Origin: Phallusia mammillata
Taxonomy: Eukaryota > Chordata > Ascidiacea > Phlebobranchia > Ascidiidae
DNA: 64,000 bases
Reading direction: 5' to 3'
NCBI GenBank assembly: GCA_003260075.1
Contig: QLIY01000706.1
Location: forward strand, 14,431 to 78,430
Position numbers and translations under genes: made by a program. The notes under the pieces were generated by a model. The model saw only the letters and a list, made by a program, of their open reading frames with translations. It did not search any database and was not told the DNA's origin. Positions 45,954-57,302 of the stretch are shown piece after piece (the first letter of the stretch is position 1; each line of letters opens with the position of its first letter).

Positions 45954-48134
45954 TTGGCCAACATGGCATATGGTTCTGCAATGAGCACGGAAAAGCGCCT
46001 GTTTCAAATCGTATTGTTAGCAGCATTGTTTGGTGGCTGGGTTTACTGGAAAAATGTTGAATTGAAAACAATACCTGCTTTCAGCAAGTCCAAGCATATA
46101 GCACAAAGAAATTTTACTGCTAAAGTCCCAAGAAAAGAATGCAAAAACGTGCTGTTTAACCTGACTATAGGTGCTTGGAAAAGTTTGCCGGATGCAAACA
46201 TCACTGCTTTTGATCTTACTTACGAACATTACTGGCGACAAAGAGGAATTTTGCAGGTGTGGCGTAAAGATGGAAAGTGTGGTTACATGAAGTAAGAACA
46301 TTTACATCAAATTAGCTGAGATATGTACAGGGCTGCAATCGACATGGACCTTAAAATATGGATAGACGAAAAATATATTTTTTGTACGAAACGAAACAAA
46401 TGTTTTTAAACAAATCTTTGCATTTATACGAGCCATGACATATCATGCTATAACTTTTGCCAGTCTCCTTGTTCGTCGAAAATACTTCCATCTCACGACA
46501 GTTCAGGTCTAGGTTTACTTTTGCTTGTAGCAGGGGTTTGACTTGTAATTGGTGAAAATAAGACGAAATAAGGACAGTATGCCAGCCGTGTATATATATA
46601 TGAGTATGCAAACTGCAAACATATCATTTCAATTATCAGCTTACATGCTTGTTTTCAATTTGACGCTACCATTTCTTTTGTTTGTTTATGTACCTACAGC
46701 CATCTGCCCAAACTAAAGTGGAGTAAATGGCCAGCTGTTGGAAGCATCTGTGACAAAAATGGCCCCAAACCATGCTGCAGTAACTTCAAAAACGGCATAT
46801 GCACTACACAGTCTAATATGACATGCGACTGCCAAAGGTAATAGTACAATTTTAAATTGCAAACCAGTCTTAAAATAACATGAAATCCCTATTTTTCAGT
46901 TGCTCAGATATGCGCAAATACGTATACGCAGAGTTGTCTGAATGGAACCCAAAGGATTCAAGATGCCTTTGGAGTTTATTTAACGGCTCTCAAGCGTGTG
47001 ACGTCATACATAGGTCGTCTTATACAGATTTGCATTTCGTCGGAGACTCGTTCATGCGAAACATGTTTGCTGCTTTTGTAATGTTGCTCTCTGACGACCC
47101 CGTGCGGGGAGCGTGGGGCAAGCATATGACAGAAACACAGAAAAAATTATGCGTCGCTGAACGTTTTTACTTTTGGGGAATCTGTCGCAAAATAGTGGAC
47201 AGTTTTGACGATGTTCTTTACCCGCAAAAGTTATGCGGTGAGAAATCACCGAATTTCACTGCCACAACGCATGTTTTCTACAGTTTTGTGCACGGGAGAC
47301 ATTTCAAACAATTGGTGCAAAAATTAATAGGAAAACAAGGTAAACGAAATTCGAGTGGTTAGTAATAAAGCATATCCTATACATACATACGTATATTGCA
47401 AACATTTGTTGAATTAAATTTCGCTTGTTGAAAACACAAGCCAGTGGTTCCCAACCGGGAAGGAGTTTTGAAACTTTAGGGGGTGGTTTGTAAATAGACA
47501 TATCAGCCCCGGGAATATAACCTGTAAAGTTTATTTAAGACCAAACTTGATTACTGTATGGTTTAGCATCTACTATGTATTTTATTGGAAGGAATGAAAA
47601 TGTTTTTGAGTTATGAAAAGAGAAATTCGCCGATAATGGTTGGGAGCCACTGAGATAAGCTTTTATTTCAAATACAGGTTGAATTGCTCCAGTGTAAGAC
47701 AAAATTTCAAATAATCCTTACTGCAATTTTGTTTTAAAGGTTCTCTCGTTATGGTTGGGGTGGGTATGCACATGCATTATAATGCTTCTGTTGTCATTGA
47801 CAAGTTCTTGGAACCAGCTATAAAAACACGCGACGAATTTTACAAAAACTCAAGCGTTCATCAAAGCTCCCGTTGGCCACGATTTTTCTTTATGTTACCC
47901 CCTCTTGCAGGCCTTCTAAAGCCTACAGAACACTTACAAACTCAAAACAACTATCTACTGACGAAGTTTGCCAGGAGTATGCAGGATTACTGTAAAAAAC
48001 GTTACATTCCTGTGTTCGACTTTCGACAAATCACAAGATTTGTTCACAGTTTTGATGGTTCACATTACGGCCTTGGAGTTAATTTAATGAAAAATCAAGT
48101 TTTGCTGAACTATATTGACCAAGAAAGTTTATGA
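45954..48134 (+). CDS. type II membrane SGNH / PC-esterase-domain protein (4 exons, 436 aa)
   Basis: Exons 45954-46291, 46700-46837, 46900-47339 and 47740-48134 (stop included) join in phase with GT/AG sites. Residues 16-33 (RLFQIVLLAALFGGWVYW) form an uncleaved signal-anchor, so the protein should sit in the secretory pathway with its C-terminus in the lumen. The SGNH signature is clear: GDSFMRN at 207-213 supplies the nucleophile S209 and DGSHYG at 411-416 supplies D411 and H414; VGVGMHMHYN at 311-320 fits the oxyanion block. A Cys-rich stretch (PCCSNFKNGIC, TCDC) precedes it. This layout belongs to the PC-esterase group (NXPE, CASD1, plant TBL), which act on carbohydrate O-acetyl groups or related esters; the substrate is unknown. 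Three in-frame Met codons (45954, 45963, 45981) could start translation. Intron 1 holds a hAT-like element and intron 3 a hAT MITE. Confidence 0.82.
46328..46590. mobile_element. hAT-like MITE in esterase intron 1
   Basis: Begins CAGGGCTGCAATCGAC and ends GTATGCCAGCCGTG. The interior (ACGAGCCATGACATATCATG, CAGGTCTAGGTTTACTTTTG) matches 13345-13700. Confidence 0.6.
47452..47652. mobile_element. hAT-like MITE in esterase intron 3
   Basis: Ends CAGTGGTTCCCAACC and GGTTGGGAGCCACTG are perfect inverted repeats; flanks ACACAAGC and AGATAAGC agree at 6 of 8. Its interior is related (reverse) to blocks at 9545-9690, 10020-10165 and 31812-31890. Confidence 0.75.
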
Positions 48135-48393
48135 GGATATGGTTTCTAGGCCGAGCATCTCACGTTAATGCTTGGTGCATTGTGACGTCACAAACATTCC
48201 CTATTCCACGCTAGTTTATAGTTTCAAATGTTACTTACATACTTCACCTGTCCTAAAGTGTATTAGGCTGTACAGGCCCCAGAAATACGCGTTTTTCAAC
48301 CCTCTTACGCATTTTCGAAACAGTCATCTTCGATCCTGGATAGTCTTTTCAGCACCAGTTTCGAACGTTTAGCAGGACATGAATATGCAAATT

Positions 48394-48509
48394 TAATCCT
48401 CGGGTCTGTTTGTGCTGCTCGGCCGAATACCAAGCATCAAAAACAGCGAAGCTCGGTACCGAGTAGCCTACTTGGGTTATGGCTCGGCTCGGCTTGGCCC
48501 ATCCCTAGT
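48394..48509. mobile_element. partial hAT-like MITE, GGCCCATCCCTAG end
   Basis: CTCGGCTTGGCCCATCCCTA matches, in reverse, CTAGAGATGGTCCAAGCCGA at 5842-5861. Only one terminus of each copy is clear. The rest of 48135-49800 shows no gene; a single CTGTGGTTCTCAAAC hAT-like end lies at 49007. Confidence 0.5.
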
Positions 48510-49805
48510 TTTTTTTAACCTAGTCATTTTGCTGTTTAGGAATTTGGTTTTGCTTGGTGTTTATTGACTTTATGTCTTTGCTATTTTGGTATCTTTACCA
48601 GCTTATTTTATTTTATCGTGCTTGATTGATCGTTCACTGTAGGCCTATAGCCCCCTTAGTGTAGGTTGTATTGTTCAAACTATATTTAAAGCTTATTGCT
48701 TCTCTTTTCACAAAAGGTCTGAACCCCTAGATGTCATGGGGTATATGTACTGTCCACACATATGCTATTACAAATTTAAAATTCGCTTGATTCCACCACA
48801 GAAGACAAGAGGCCTTAACTCAGCCCTTGATGTTGTCACGCAGCACTATTCTGTGCCCCCTCGCGCCTCCCTTTACTAATAACTTTCCTTAATTTTAGTT
48901 TATTATAGCAGTCGACAAAATAAAGAAAGAAAGTGGAACAAAAAAGAAAACTGGCAGCTGGCTAACGAATGATACAAGAAAATAGGAAAAACGATTAGTT
49001 GAAACCTGTGGTTCTCAAACTTATACAGCGGATGGCGTACCACCTGACCAACAAGCTTAGAAAATTTAAGAAGAATGTCCAAAAATGATATTCGCAAAAA
49101 AACACAAGTAAAAGGCGCTTTGCTTGGGGTCAGTCAGAAGTCACGGTTTATTCTGAGCAAAGACATTTCTCGTTTCCTCGCAGTTAGCTGGAACAAAAAC
49201 AAGAAAATAAAAAAATTATAAACCAGGTATTTCGGCGGTCTCTCCTTAAGCCCCAACGGGATTCTCTTCTTAAGCCTAAAATGCCTGTTTACACTATGCG
49301 TAGCGCGCGCTTAAACCTGCTTAAGTATGTTTGTTTCATTTTTCTGTCTGGTCTGTCGCTTGAGTGATTTCGGGCGCTCATGTCTGGTAGAAATAAGCCA
49401 GGTATCGCCTACCGATCTCTGTGTACATGTTCCAGGTTTTTTAAAAAATGGTTCTTTTAGCATCACATTGTTATGATTGCATGTTGTGTTTTTTAGTGTT
49501 TGAACATTGTAATTAAGTGCATTTGAATTGTACATTCTACCTAGCACAAGAGACCAGCCTACATGCCATAAACCATTGAAGCAAGGTAAAGATGTTGCCA
49601 ATTTAAACAACAATACCCTAAACAATTCTGTATGATTACCAAGATACAAAATAGGAATGTTTACTAAAAAAATATCATTTAATTAAAATTTATAAGTTAC
49701 AAAGCTTTTCCGAAGCTAAATTTGGTAACAGTAGAATATACTGTTGCTGCCAGGCATAATGTATCAACAAAATTTCAGCTCTTTCGGTAGTTTTTTTTAT
49801 TTCTA

Positions 49806-51900
49806 ATATGCCAACGTTTCGATGTCCCATACGAGACACCTTCATCAGGGTAATGACATAAATTGCAAACANCTAATATGCCAACGTTTCGATGTCCCAT
49901 ACGAGACACCTTCATCAGGGTAATGACATAAATTGCAAACACAAGTATTTATAAAGCGAAAAGGGCTGCGAAACACACATACAAAAAAGGGGCGGTGGTT
50001 AAAAAACGCAGTGGGCACCAGTGGTTGAGTGATAACACCTAGCTCAATGGTGCAAAAGCGACCGATAAGTTATCGGCACTAGAACGTCCGTTTTAACGTT
50101 CATCGTGTTGGTGTGGGAATGTATGTTCCACGACTCCAGGAAACCTCGCTTGTGAAAATCGGCTTCTCTCGCTAACACCTGGGCGGCAGAAAAGTTTATG
50201 GTGTGGTTGAGGACAGCAGCATGTTGTGCTAATGCCGACTTTTTGGCATCTTTCTTGGCTACATCCCTTTCATGTTCTTTACGGCGCGTATTGAAATACC
50301 TNNNNNNNNNNNNNNNNNNNNNNNNNNNNNNNNNNNNNNNNNNNNNNNNNNNNNNNNNNNNNNNNNNNNNNNNNNNNNNNNNNNNNNNNNNNNNNNNNNN
50401 NNNNNNNNNNNNNNNNNNNNNNNNNNNNNNNNNNNNNNNNNNNNNNNNNNNNNNNNNNNNNNNNNNNNNNNNNNNNNNNNNNNNNNNNNNNNNNNNNNNN
50501 NNNNNNNNNNNNNGTGTACCCTTCGTAATTCGGTTTGGAGCATTCCGGGTTCTGTGGTCAAACGTCGGGCCTGATCCGTTAGCGCTTTTACCACAGCTCT
50601 CTTTTGGTGTAGAGGATGGTGAGACGTAAAATGCAAGTAGCGCCTGGTGCTCGTTGGTTTGTGGTACACTCGCGTGGAAAGTTTTCCGTCCGTTGCCAGT
50701 AACACCTCCACATCCAGAAAGGGAAGCCGGTTGGTTTGCAATTCCATGGTGAATGCGATTCCTTGATGTACGCTGTTTAAGTGACCCAGGAACGCTGTAA
50801 CCTGGCTCTTATTAATGATGTACAATGTGTCATCCACATATCTTTGCCAGAATCGTGGTGGTGTGGTAAACGGGGGGGGGGTCATTTAATCGCAGGGCCT
50901 GGTGTAGCCTACCCTTCGTAATTCGGTTTGGAGCATTCCGGGTTCTGTGGTCAAACGTCGGGCCTGATCCGTTAGCGCTTTTACCACAGCTCTCTTTTGG
51001 TGTAGAGGATGGTGAGACGTAAAATGCAAGTAGCGCCTGGTGCTCGTTGGTTTGTGGTACACTCGCGTGGAAAGTTTTCCGTCCGTTGCCAGTAACACCT
51101 CCACATCCAGAAAGGGAAGCCGGTTGTTGGTTTGCAATTCCACGGTGAATGCGATTCCTTGTTGCACGCTGTTTAAGTGATCCAGGAACGCTGTAACCTG
51201 GCTCTTATTAATGATGCAGAATGTGTCATCCACATATCTTTGCCAGAATCGTGGTGGTGTGGTAAACGTTTGGAGAGCACGTTCTTCCACCGACTCCATG
51301 ACCATATTGGCAACTACTACCGACACTGGAGAGCCCATGTCCGTGCCATACACTTGTTTGTAAAACTGGCCCCTAAATGTACAGTATACTTATAAGTCTG
51401 CTGTAAACATATCTCCAGTCCAAGATGGATGTCCTCATATGACCACTTAGTTCTATCCTTAAGGCTGTAGTCCTCCAACAGTCTTGACTTAGCGATTTTC
51501 AGTGCCAGGTCAATTGGTACGTTGGTGAACAACGAGACAACGTCAAACGAAACCAACGTTTCGTCTTTATCCAGTGGCCCTTGCGTTGTGACTGCTTTCA
51601 CAAACTCCTCAGAATTCCTTACCGTGTATTCTGTGTTACCCACCAAGTGCGCCAAAAGTCGAGCCAGGTATTTTGCGAGGTTGTAGGTCGGGCTTCCAAC
51701 AAAAGACACCATGGGCCTAAGAGGCACATCTCTTTTACGGACTTTTGGCAGTCCGTGCAGCCGTGGTGCAGAACCATCGGTGCTGTGCAACTGGTGAAAC
51801 ATTGCATCCGAAATGCATTTTCGTTCTTTATGCAAGATAGCGACAAACTTGTTGAGAACTTGCAATGTTACTTGCAATGGTAATGTTACTCGGAGCCCTA
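49806..51900 (-). mobile_element. Penelope-like retroelement (PLE), broken
   Basis: On the minus strand 51877-51317 encodes the N-terminal reverse transcriptase motifs typical of Penelope-like elements (LHGLPKVRK, PLRPMVSFVGSPTYNLAKYL, VSFDVVSLFTNVP). A second frame, 51353-50886, holds MGSPVSVVVANMVMES and the catalytic FWQRYVDDTF. The two are separated by a one-base shift in a C-run at 51369-51373. Downstream, a G-run at 50872-50880 and 212 N at 50302-50513 interrupt a duplicated copy of the palm region, so the GIY-YIG endonuclease expected in many PLEs cannot be assessed. The 3' tail at 49806-49927 carries the PLE-type word GATGAAGGTGTCTCGTATGG, duplicated around an N. It is inserted immediately upstream of LRRC8-like copy 1. 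Confidence 0.85.
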
Positions 51901-51955
51901 GGCGACAAACTCATGTTTTTTTACTTTCCTGCATAAATTTGTAGATAAGCTGATC

Positions 51956-53346
51956 ATGTTGTTAAACCACCTGTTTGCCTGGAGATACCTTTATTCAACA
52001 AATAACATGAAACCTTGGTGGGAATCTGTGCGGTCGTTTGCAATGGCCGGTTTGGTGTCTTCCACTGTACTCTTGTTTTATCGCAATGGATCAAGCAACT
52101 TATCTTGTGTTCCTCAATCTCTCAACACAACCATCCTATTTACTCAACCTGTTGCAGATTATGTAAACCAAAGATGTTATAGGGATGCAAATCAAGTAAT
52201 CATCAACTTTTGGTGGATTGGATTACTTTCCACTTCAATGCTGTTAATAGCCAACAACTTCTGGGAGTATATTGTGCCAATTCGATCGCTTCCTTTAGAA
52301 AGAAGTATGAGCTTCTTGATGGAATTGACAACTCGGTTGATGCTGTAGTTCAATTTGCTGTAACGGCAAACACTGCTGAGGCACCGGAACCAGAAAAGCA
52401 AAAGCGATTGCAATGCAGAGAAATTGTTGCCAACTTTATGAACTGGAACCTTCCTGAAAACGAACCGAGTTCATCTCACCAAGACGCACAACCAACATCA
52501 GTTCAATGGACATTAGGTCTGAATGGTGAAGGTTCAAGCATAAACCAATCTGACAGCATTATTGCTGCAGAATTTGTTGGTGAACAGACTACGCGAGGTT
52601 CACAATTACAAGAAAATGATCCATTGAATGCCATTGGTATAGAACCGAAACCTGACTCAAAAACAAAGCCTAAATCTGCAAGCAAGTGGTATTTTCGGCG
52701 AAATCTTTACTCTATAACGATTTGTATTGGATGTTTTGTGTTCAACGTTGTCTTGCTGATTGTTCACGACTACGTAAGCGATTCTGGGTTTCAGTGCAAA
52801 GCTCTTGAACATGGTTTTATATGTAGTTATGCATCAATGAACATTCTCCTAATGACCGCTGCTCTTCAGATGATAGCAACTTTGGTTCGGATTGTAAGTT
52901 TATCACTTGGAATTTATCACACCAGTGTTGACAACGACGAAGATTTGTTTCTGGCAATTTGTGCAGCACACGGTGACACTAAACAAACTGAAACATTTAA
53001 GGGCATTGCCAAAAGTTTACCCGGTCAAAGAGCTGCTTTGCTTGAAGGTATAAAGAACAATCGGGAAGGTGCCGTCATTGCTCAAGATCTTGGATTTTTC
53101 CTCTTTTATCAGAGATTCGACCGTGAAGGCTTGAAAAAATTCCTGAAAGTCTGGCCTGAACGACTGGAAGGTTCAGCCGATTTCCATGATTTACTTGTTC
53201 CGCTTGTGAGAGGAGGAGTCGAATTGCCAAAGCCAGCAATTGTTACAAAAGCTTCCCAAACTATAACCCAGGAGAACTATCATATGCATAAAAGCCAACT
53301 CCAAATAACCAAAGATCCTTACACTAATGTTCGTATCAATTCTTAA
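51956..53346 (+). pseudogene. LRRC8-like channel without LRRs, copy 1 (7-bp frameshift)
   Basis: The reading frame from ATG 51956 gives KPWW (residues 19-22), TM1, loop cysteines C51 and C74, and TM2 (VIINFWWIGLLSTSMLLIAN). It breaks at about 52279, and the second frame continues through TM3, the second loop (FQC...FIC), TM4 and the C-terminal domain to the stop at 53344-53346. Compared with copy 3, one unit of a tandem TTGTGCC pair is missing, which shifts the frame by 7. KPWW followed about 29 residues later by the first loop Cys, then YVNQRC, FWEY, and a Cys pair between TM3 and TM4, reproduces the LRRC8 (volume-regulated anion channel) pannexin-like domain. After TM4 a domain ending LGFFLFYQRFDREGLKKFLK resembles LRRC8 FAFMLHLIDQYDPLYSKRF, but the protein ends soon after and no LRR follows. 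Confidence 0.7.
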
Positions 53347-53668
53347 ACAATCTTTGTTGGAGTTACCAAATGTCAATACAGTAACAAATGCCTTGAAAAC
53401 GAAAATCGAAATGACGGACATTTTTGTTATCAATATGTTAGTGCGTAAATTTGTCCATTGTAATTGTTTCGTTTTTTTGGATGAAGTTTTTTAGTAAATT
53501 CTGACAACAAACATATAATTTCAATCGCATTTGCCGTAGTTAACCTAATTTATGTTTTTCAGCAGAAAATTTCGATATTCTTCTGAAAACATTTGACACA
53601 TAATATCCTTCATATGTAGGCCCATGTGTGCAGTTTTTGCATGTTAAACATTTTCAGCGACTTGTACA

Positions 53669-54658
53669 CAGTGGCGTAGGAGCATATGCTGCCGCCCCTG
53701 GCTTTCGTTGAAAATGCCGCCCTAAGTAGACTGCAGCAAATTTTGAAATAGTTTCATGTTCAAGCAATCTTTTCAATAAAAATAATTACAAATAATGTGC
53801 CGCGTCTCAGAAGTTCTATATTGCTCGAGAAAGAAGCCTCACTGTCTCAGCGTTAAGGCCAAAAATAAAAGACAAAAAATGGAGAACAAATGTATTAGGC
53901 AAATAAAAGATCAATAGCGGCCTCAAAATTGAACTTTTCGAGCTTTTGCCGAAGCAAAATCAGCGATAATATCTTCGAAATCAAGTTTTTGAACGTAGTC
54001 TCTTTCTACAGAAAGAATTGATTGACTTTTATCCAGAAGTGCGCCTTAAGTCAGGGGCGCTCAACCTTTTTTGACTCAAGATCGACTTTTGAGGTATTCT
54101 AACTCTCGGGATCTACCATTTCAAAAAACTAGCATTAATACAAGACGTTGATTAGCAAGGATAATTAACTAGCGTTTTTCCCTACCCAGTTTTTCGTTTT
54201 ATCATCGTTTGGTAATGATTTGTTTTCCAGTGCATGAACGCTTTTTACAAACTTGATCAAATACTATAATCTTTAAAATACAAAGCACAAATTTAATTGG
54301 AAAAAAAGAGAGCAACTAACAATACAAAGTGACAGTTATCACTGCAACTATACTTTTGTGACGTAACAATGAGCCTTTGAGTATTTGTGGTGTAAACATT
54401 TAAGGATAATCCGATAATTAATTCGTATAATAAGGTCATCCGTGTACAGGGACACTTCTCAAAAACGTGTTACAAACCAACTATATATTTTATGTTGTTT
54501 TCTACATCCCTCGCGATCGACTTGATATCAGTCCGAGATCGACCAGTTGATCGCGATCGACGGGTTGGGCACCCCTGCCTTAGATCATTTTGCCGCCCCC
54601 TTGCAGCCTGCCGCCCCTGGCGCAGAGCTAGAACCGCCAAGTGGCTGTTACGCCACTG
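53669..54658. mobile_element. hAT element relic between LRRC8-like copies, perfect 8-bp duplication, with nested MITE
   Basis: CTTGTACA flanks both sides (53661-53668, 54659-54666). Ends CAGTGGCGTA and TACGCCACTG with CCGCCCCTGGC subterminal words. A second element lies inside at 54052-54577 (CAGGGGCGCTCAACC to GGTTGGGCACCCCTG, flanks CCTTAAGT and CCTTAGAT). The outer element is inserted 3' of copy 1. Confidence 0.85.
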
Positions 54659-54714
54659 CTTGTACATACTTCCGTAAGACAGTAAAATCTTTGTACAGCG
54701 TTTTTACTTTGTTC

Positions 54715-54962
54715 CGCTAGGGTGCGCTTGTGTTGGTTGTGCAGGTAATCTTACTCGGTTCATTTAAGTGAAAAAAAAACAAAAAAAAAAACAGTTTAGA
54801 TCTTAGCTTTTTTCTTTTTTACCTGAAACTTGAAACTTGCGACTTAGAAGACTTGTAAAGTGGCCTTACCGACTGACAGGCGCAAGTGATTTTAATGATT
54901 TGATTTTGTATCTTGAAAAAGAAATGGCAAATGAGCCAAGGCCAGAATGTAAGTTAAATCAT
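54715..54962 (+). pseudogene. mini-copy 1 of the LRRC8-like family (leader plus C-terminal end only)
   Basis: A segment like the family's 5' leader (GTGTTGGTTGTGCAGGTAAT at about 54730) is joined, through an A-rich stretch, directly to a decayed C-terminal coding end that still reads WPYRLTGASDFNDLILYLEK and EMANEPRPE. Everything from TM1 to the start of the C-terminal domain is missing. Mini-copy 2 has the same leader-to-C-terminal layout, so both probably descend from one internally deleted ancestor. Confidence 0.6.
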
Positions 54963-55273
54963 CAGTTTCTGCTAATGTGACAATTTACAATTGAAAATTT
55001 CGTATCTACTTCATCTGTACTTAGATTTTAGAACATCGATGTTTGGCAGCGCTGACTGTCTAATTATGAATTACTTGAGTATGTACATTTGCAAACATCG
55101 GCCAAAAAAAATATTAAAAAAAGTATAATTGGATATAATTGAATAATATTAAAAAAACTATGTGTTACTCGTGTTTGTTATGCCAGTTGGGCAAAAACGG
55201 TAAACCCACAAGCACAAAAACTACTGTGTTTGTGACGCACTTTGTGTTAAAATACTGTGATGACTGTTATAAT

Positions 55274-55787
55274 CAGGGAGTCGAACCGCTTGTCATACGG
55301 GTTCAGCTCCGGTTCGGAATTACTTCGTTTTGTTTTTAAGGGTTCGGGTTTGGTTCAGGTTTTTACAAATGTATACTTTCGGGTTTGGGTTTTGTTCCGG
55401 TTTTGGCAAATTATCCGGTACGAACCGGTTTTCGTTTTTTAAACCAGTTCAAATTTTCGTTCGTTTTAATTTAATTCTCAACCCATCATCTACCTGGCCT
55501 TATCAAACTCCAAAAGAATTTTGATCGTGTCCTTCTATTTTTGACCCGCCTCATGTATAAATGGTATCTCGAGTATTCTTCAGTGCGCTGTTTTAAGAAG
55601 TCACAAAATATACTACAGACTGCATTTTTTACTGGTTCGGGTCCAGCGCCAAACAAAATATGGGGTTCAACTCCGGTTCGGGTTTTTGGGAAATCGTTAT
55701 TAGCGATTCGGGTTAGATTCGGGTTTAATAAAATTAACCGCTCGTACCGGTTCGCAGGTTCGGGTTCAGTTCCGGTTTGACTCTCTG
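55274..55787. mobile_element. MITE with GGTTCGGG-type internal words
   Basis: Ends CAGGGAGTCGAACCG and CGGTTTGACTCTCTG pair with one mismatch; the interior is an array of GGTTCGGGTTT and CCGGTTCG words. No clear target duplication. The remaining intergenic sequence from 54970 to 57640 shows only the SWIM-like ORF and the 57088-57300 duplication. Confidence 0.6.
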
Positions 55788-56284
55788 GTTTAACCTAGCA
55801 GTTATCGAACAATAGAAACGGATCACAATAGAAAACAGGCAGTTGTAGCCTAATAAACTACTGATACAAGAAAACAGGAATAAACACCAGTTTGAAATTG
55901 TTTCAAAGCAAAGAAAAAGCTGTAACGTCTCTGGCTTCAAAACGTTGCATAACTGATCTCTTCAGGCCAACACGTGTAAAGATTACGTAAAAACTAATGA
56001 ATGATTTGTTGTAGAACTAAAACATGTATTAAAGAGGTAAATTTGGTACATTGATTTCTAACTAAGGCAAAATGATTTGGGCATATATTCCAAGAAGCGT
56101 ATGTTGGTTCGCGATCATTTGACCGAGGCGGACACTTGGAGATAAGATCATACATGCGCTGACGATTTTAATGTGGAATTAGACACCAGCTCGACAAAAC
56201 TGTTACGGGTTCTATTACCCCCAACCACAGACTAAACTATTTTTTTTTTTTAAACTGACAAAAGTTCTTGGTGCGGGTCATATT

Positions 56285-56686
56285 TTGATTGCCAAGCCCC
56301 AACAGAGAGGGGTGCAAACCTATATGTCGTACCAGGGTACTATAAATGGTCATGATAAATTTATTGTTGTTTTTAACCTAAAAATGTTGGAGATGATTGC
56401 CAGTGAAGTCTACAGCATTTCGGTTCCCCATTTTGATACAAATAAAGGCCAATATAGTTTTGACTATTGTTTGAAATGGGGCCGGGAATTGTCCTGCACC
56501 ACTTCGTGTTTCTCTCTCCAGGACCATGGGCTCAGTTGTTTCTACGTAATAGCTATCGTGCTGCAGATCCCCACAAGCCGAATGAAAGTTGGGATCGACA
56601 TATTCGATGGAGTTTTAGGTAACGGAAAAAACTTGAAGATGCTCCAAGAGTCTAAAGTTTGGAGAAAAAAACAATATAAAAACTGA
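56285..56686 (+). pseudogene. decayed SWIM-type zinc finger ORF (MULE/ZSWIM-like)
   Basis: A 133-codon frame contains KWGRELSCTTSCFSLQDHGL followed by SCFYVIAIVLQ. This has the layout of a SWIM zinc finger (CxC, about ten residues, then CxH before a hydrophobic helix) as found in MULE transposases and ZSWIM proteins, with the metal ligands partly lost: the second CxC is spaced and the final His is replaced by Tyr. A possible splice donor (TTTTAG/GTAACG) lies at about 56618. No transposase catalytic domain is seen nearby. It is probably a remnant; a live hypothetical gene is possible but unsupported. Confidence 0.3.
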
Positions 56687-57087
56687 AATTAAAACTGAAA
56701 TCAATAACTATAAAAACTGAAATTACAATAATCAGTAGGTCACAACAATTGTACACCTTACACTTTTAGGCACCAATGCCACCCAGGAAAAACGTGAATT
56801 ATGAAACAAAAGTCTCTTTTTGTTAATTGTTGTCCGATTATCACAGCAGTGCGTTCTAGGCAAAGAAAGGAAATAAAAAAGGTGTCACAATATTAAACAA
56901 TCAAAAAATAAAAATGCGCCCGACGGTGCAGAAATGAAAACATATGTTTAAAAACTTCTGAAATTAAAGCCTACAACGAAAATCTACCATCTACCAACTT
57001 TACATTTCGTGTCAGTCGCACATTGATCAGAATTTCGGTAGGCGGCGCAAAAAGCGAGAACACCTATTCAAAACGGTATTGGCCGAA

Positions 57088-57302
57088 CGGTCTGGCGCGC
57101 CTGACCCATATACAGACATAAAAAACTGATCGGGATTCGTCCCCGGGAGAGTCCTGGGTTCGAACCCGTAAAATATAAAGTAGGGCCTAACTATGCATAC
57201 CACCAAGAAGACCTATTGTCCAGCGCGCCTGACCCATATACAGAATAAAAAAAAACTGATCGGGATTCGTCCCCGGGAGTGTCCTGGGTTCGAACCCCGT
57301 GA
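57088..57302. repeat. two-copy tandem repeat with tRNA B-box-like words
   Basis: GCGCGCCTGACCCATATACA, CTGATCGGGATTCGTCCCCG and GTCCTGGGTTCGAACCC occur twice, 120-125 bp apart. The last word resembles a tRNA B box, so these may be SINE fragments. Confidence 0.6.

Noticed and set aside
51317-51877. retroviral or LTR reverse transcriptase
   Set aside because: Motif set (LHGLPKVRK, GSPTYNLAKYL, YVDDT with MGSP) is that of Penelope-like elements; no LTR, gag or integrase is present.
52260-52290. programmed frameshifting in the channel family
   Set aside because: The breaks are of different size and at different places in each copy, and no shared slippery site is present.
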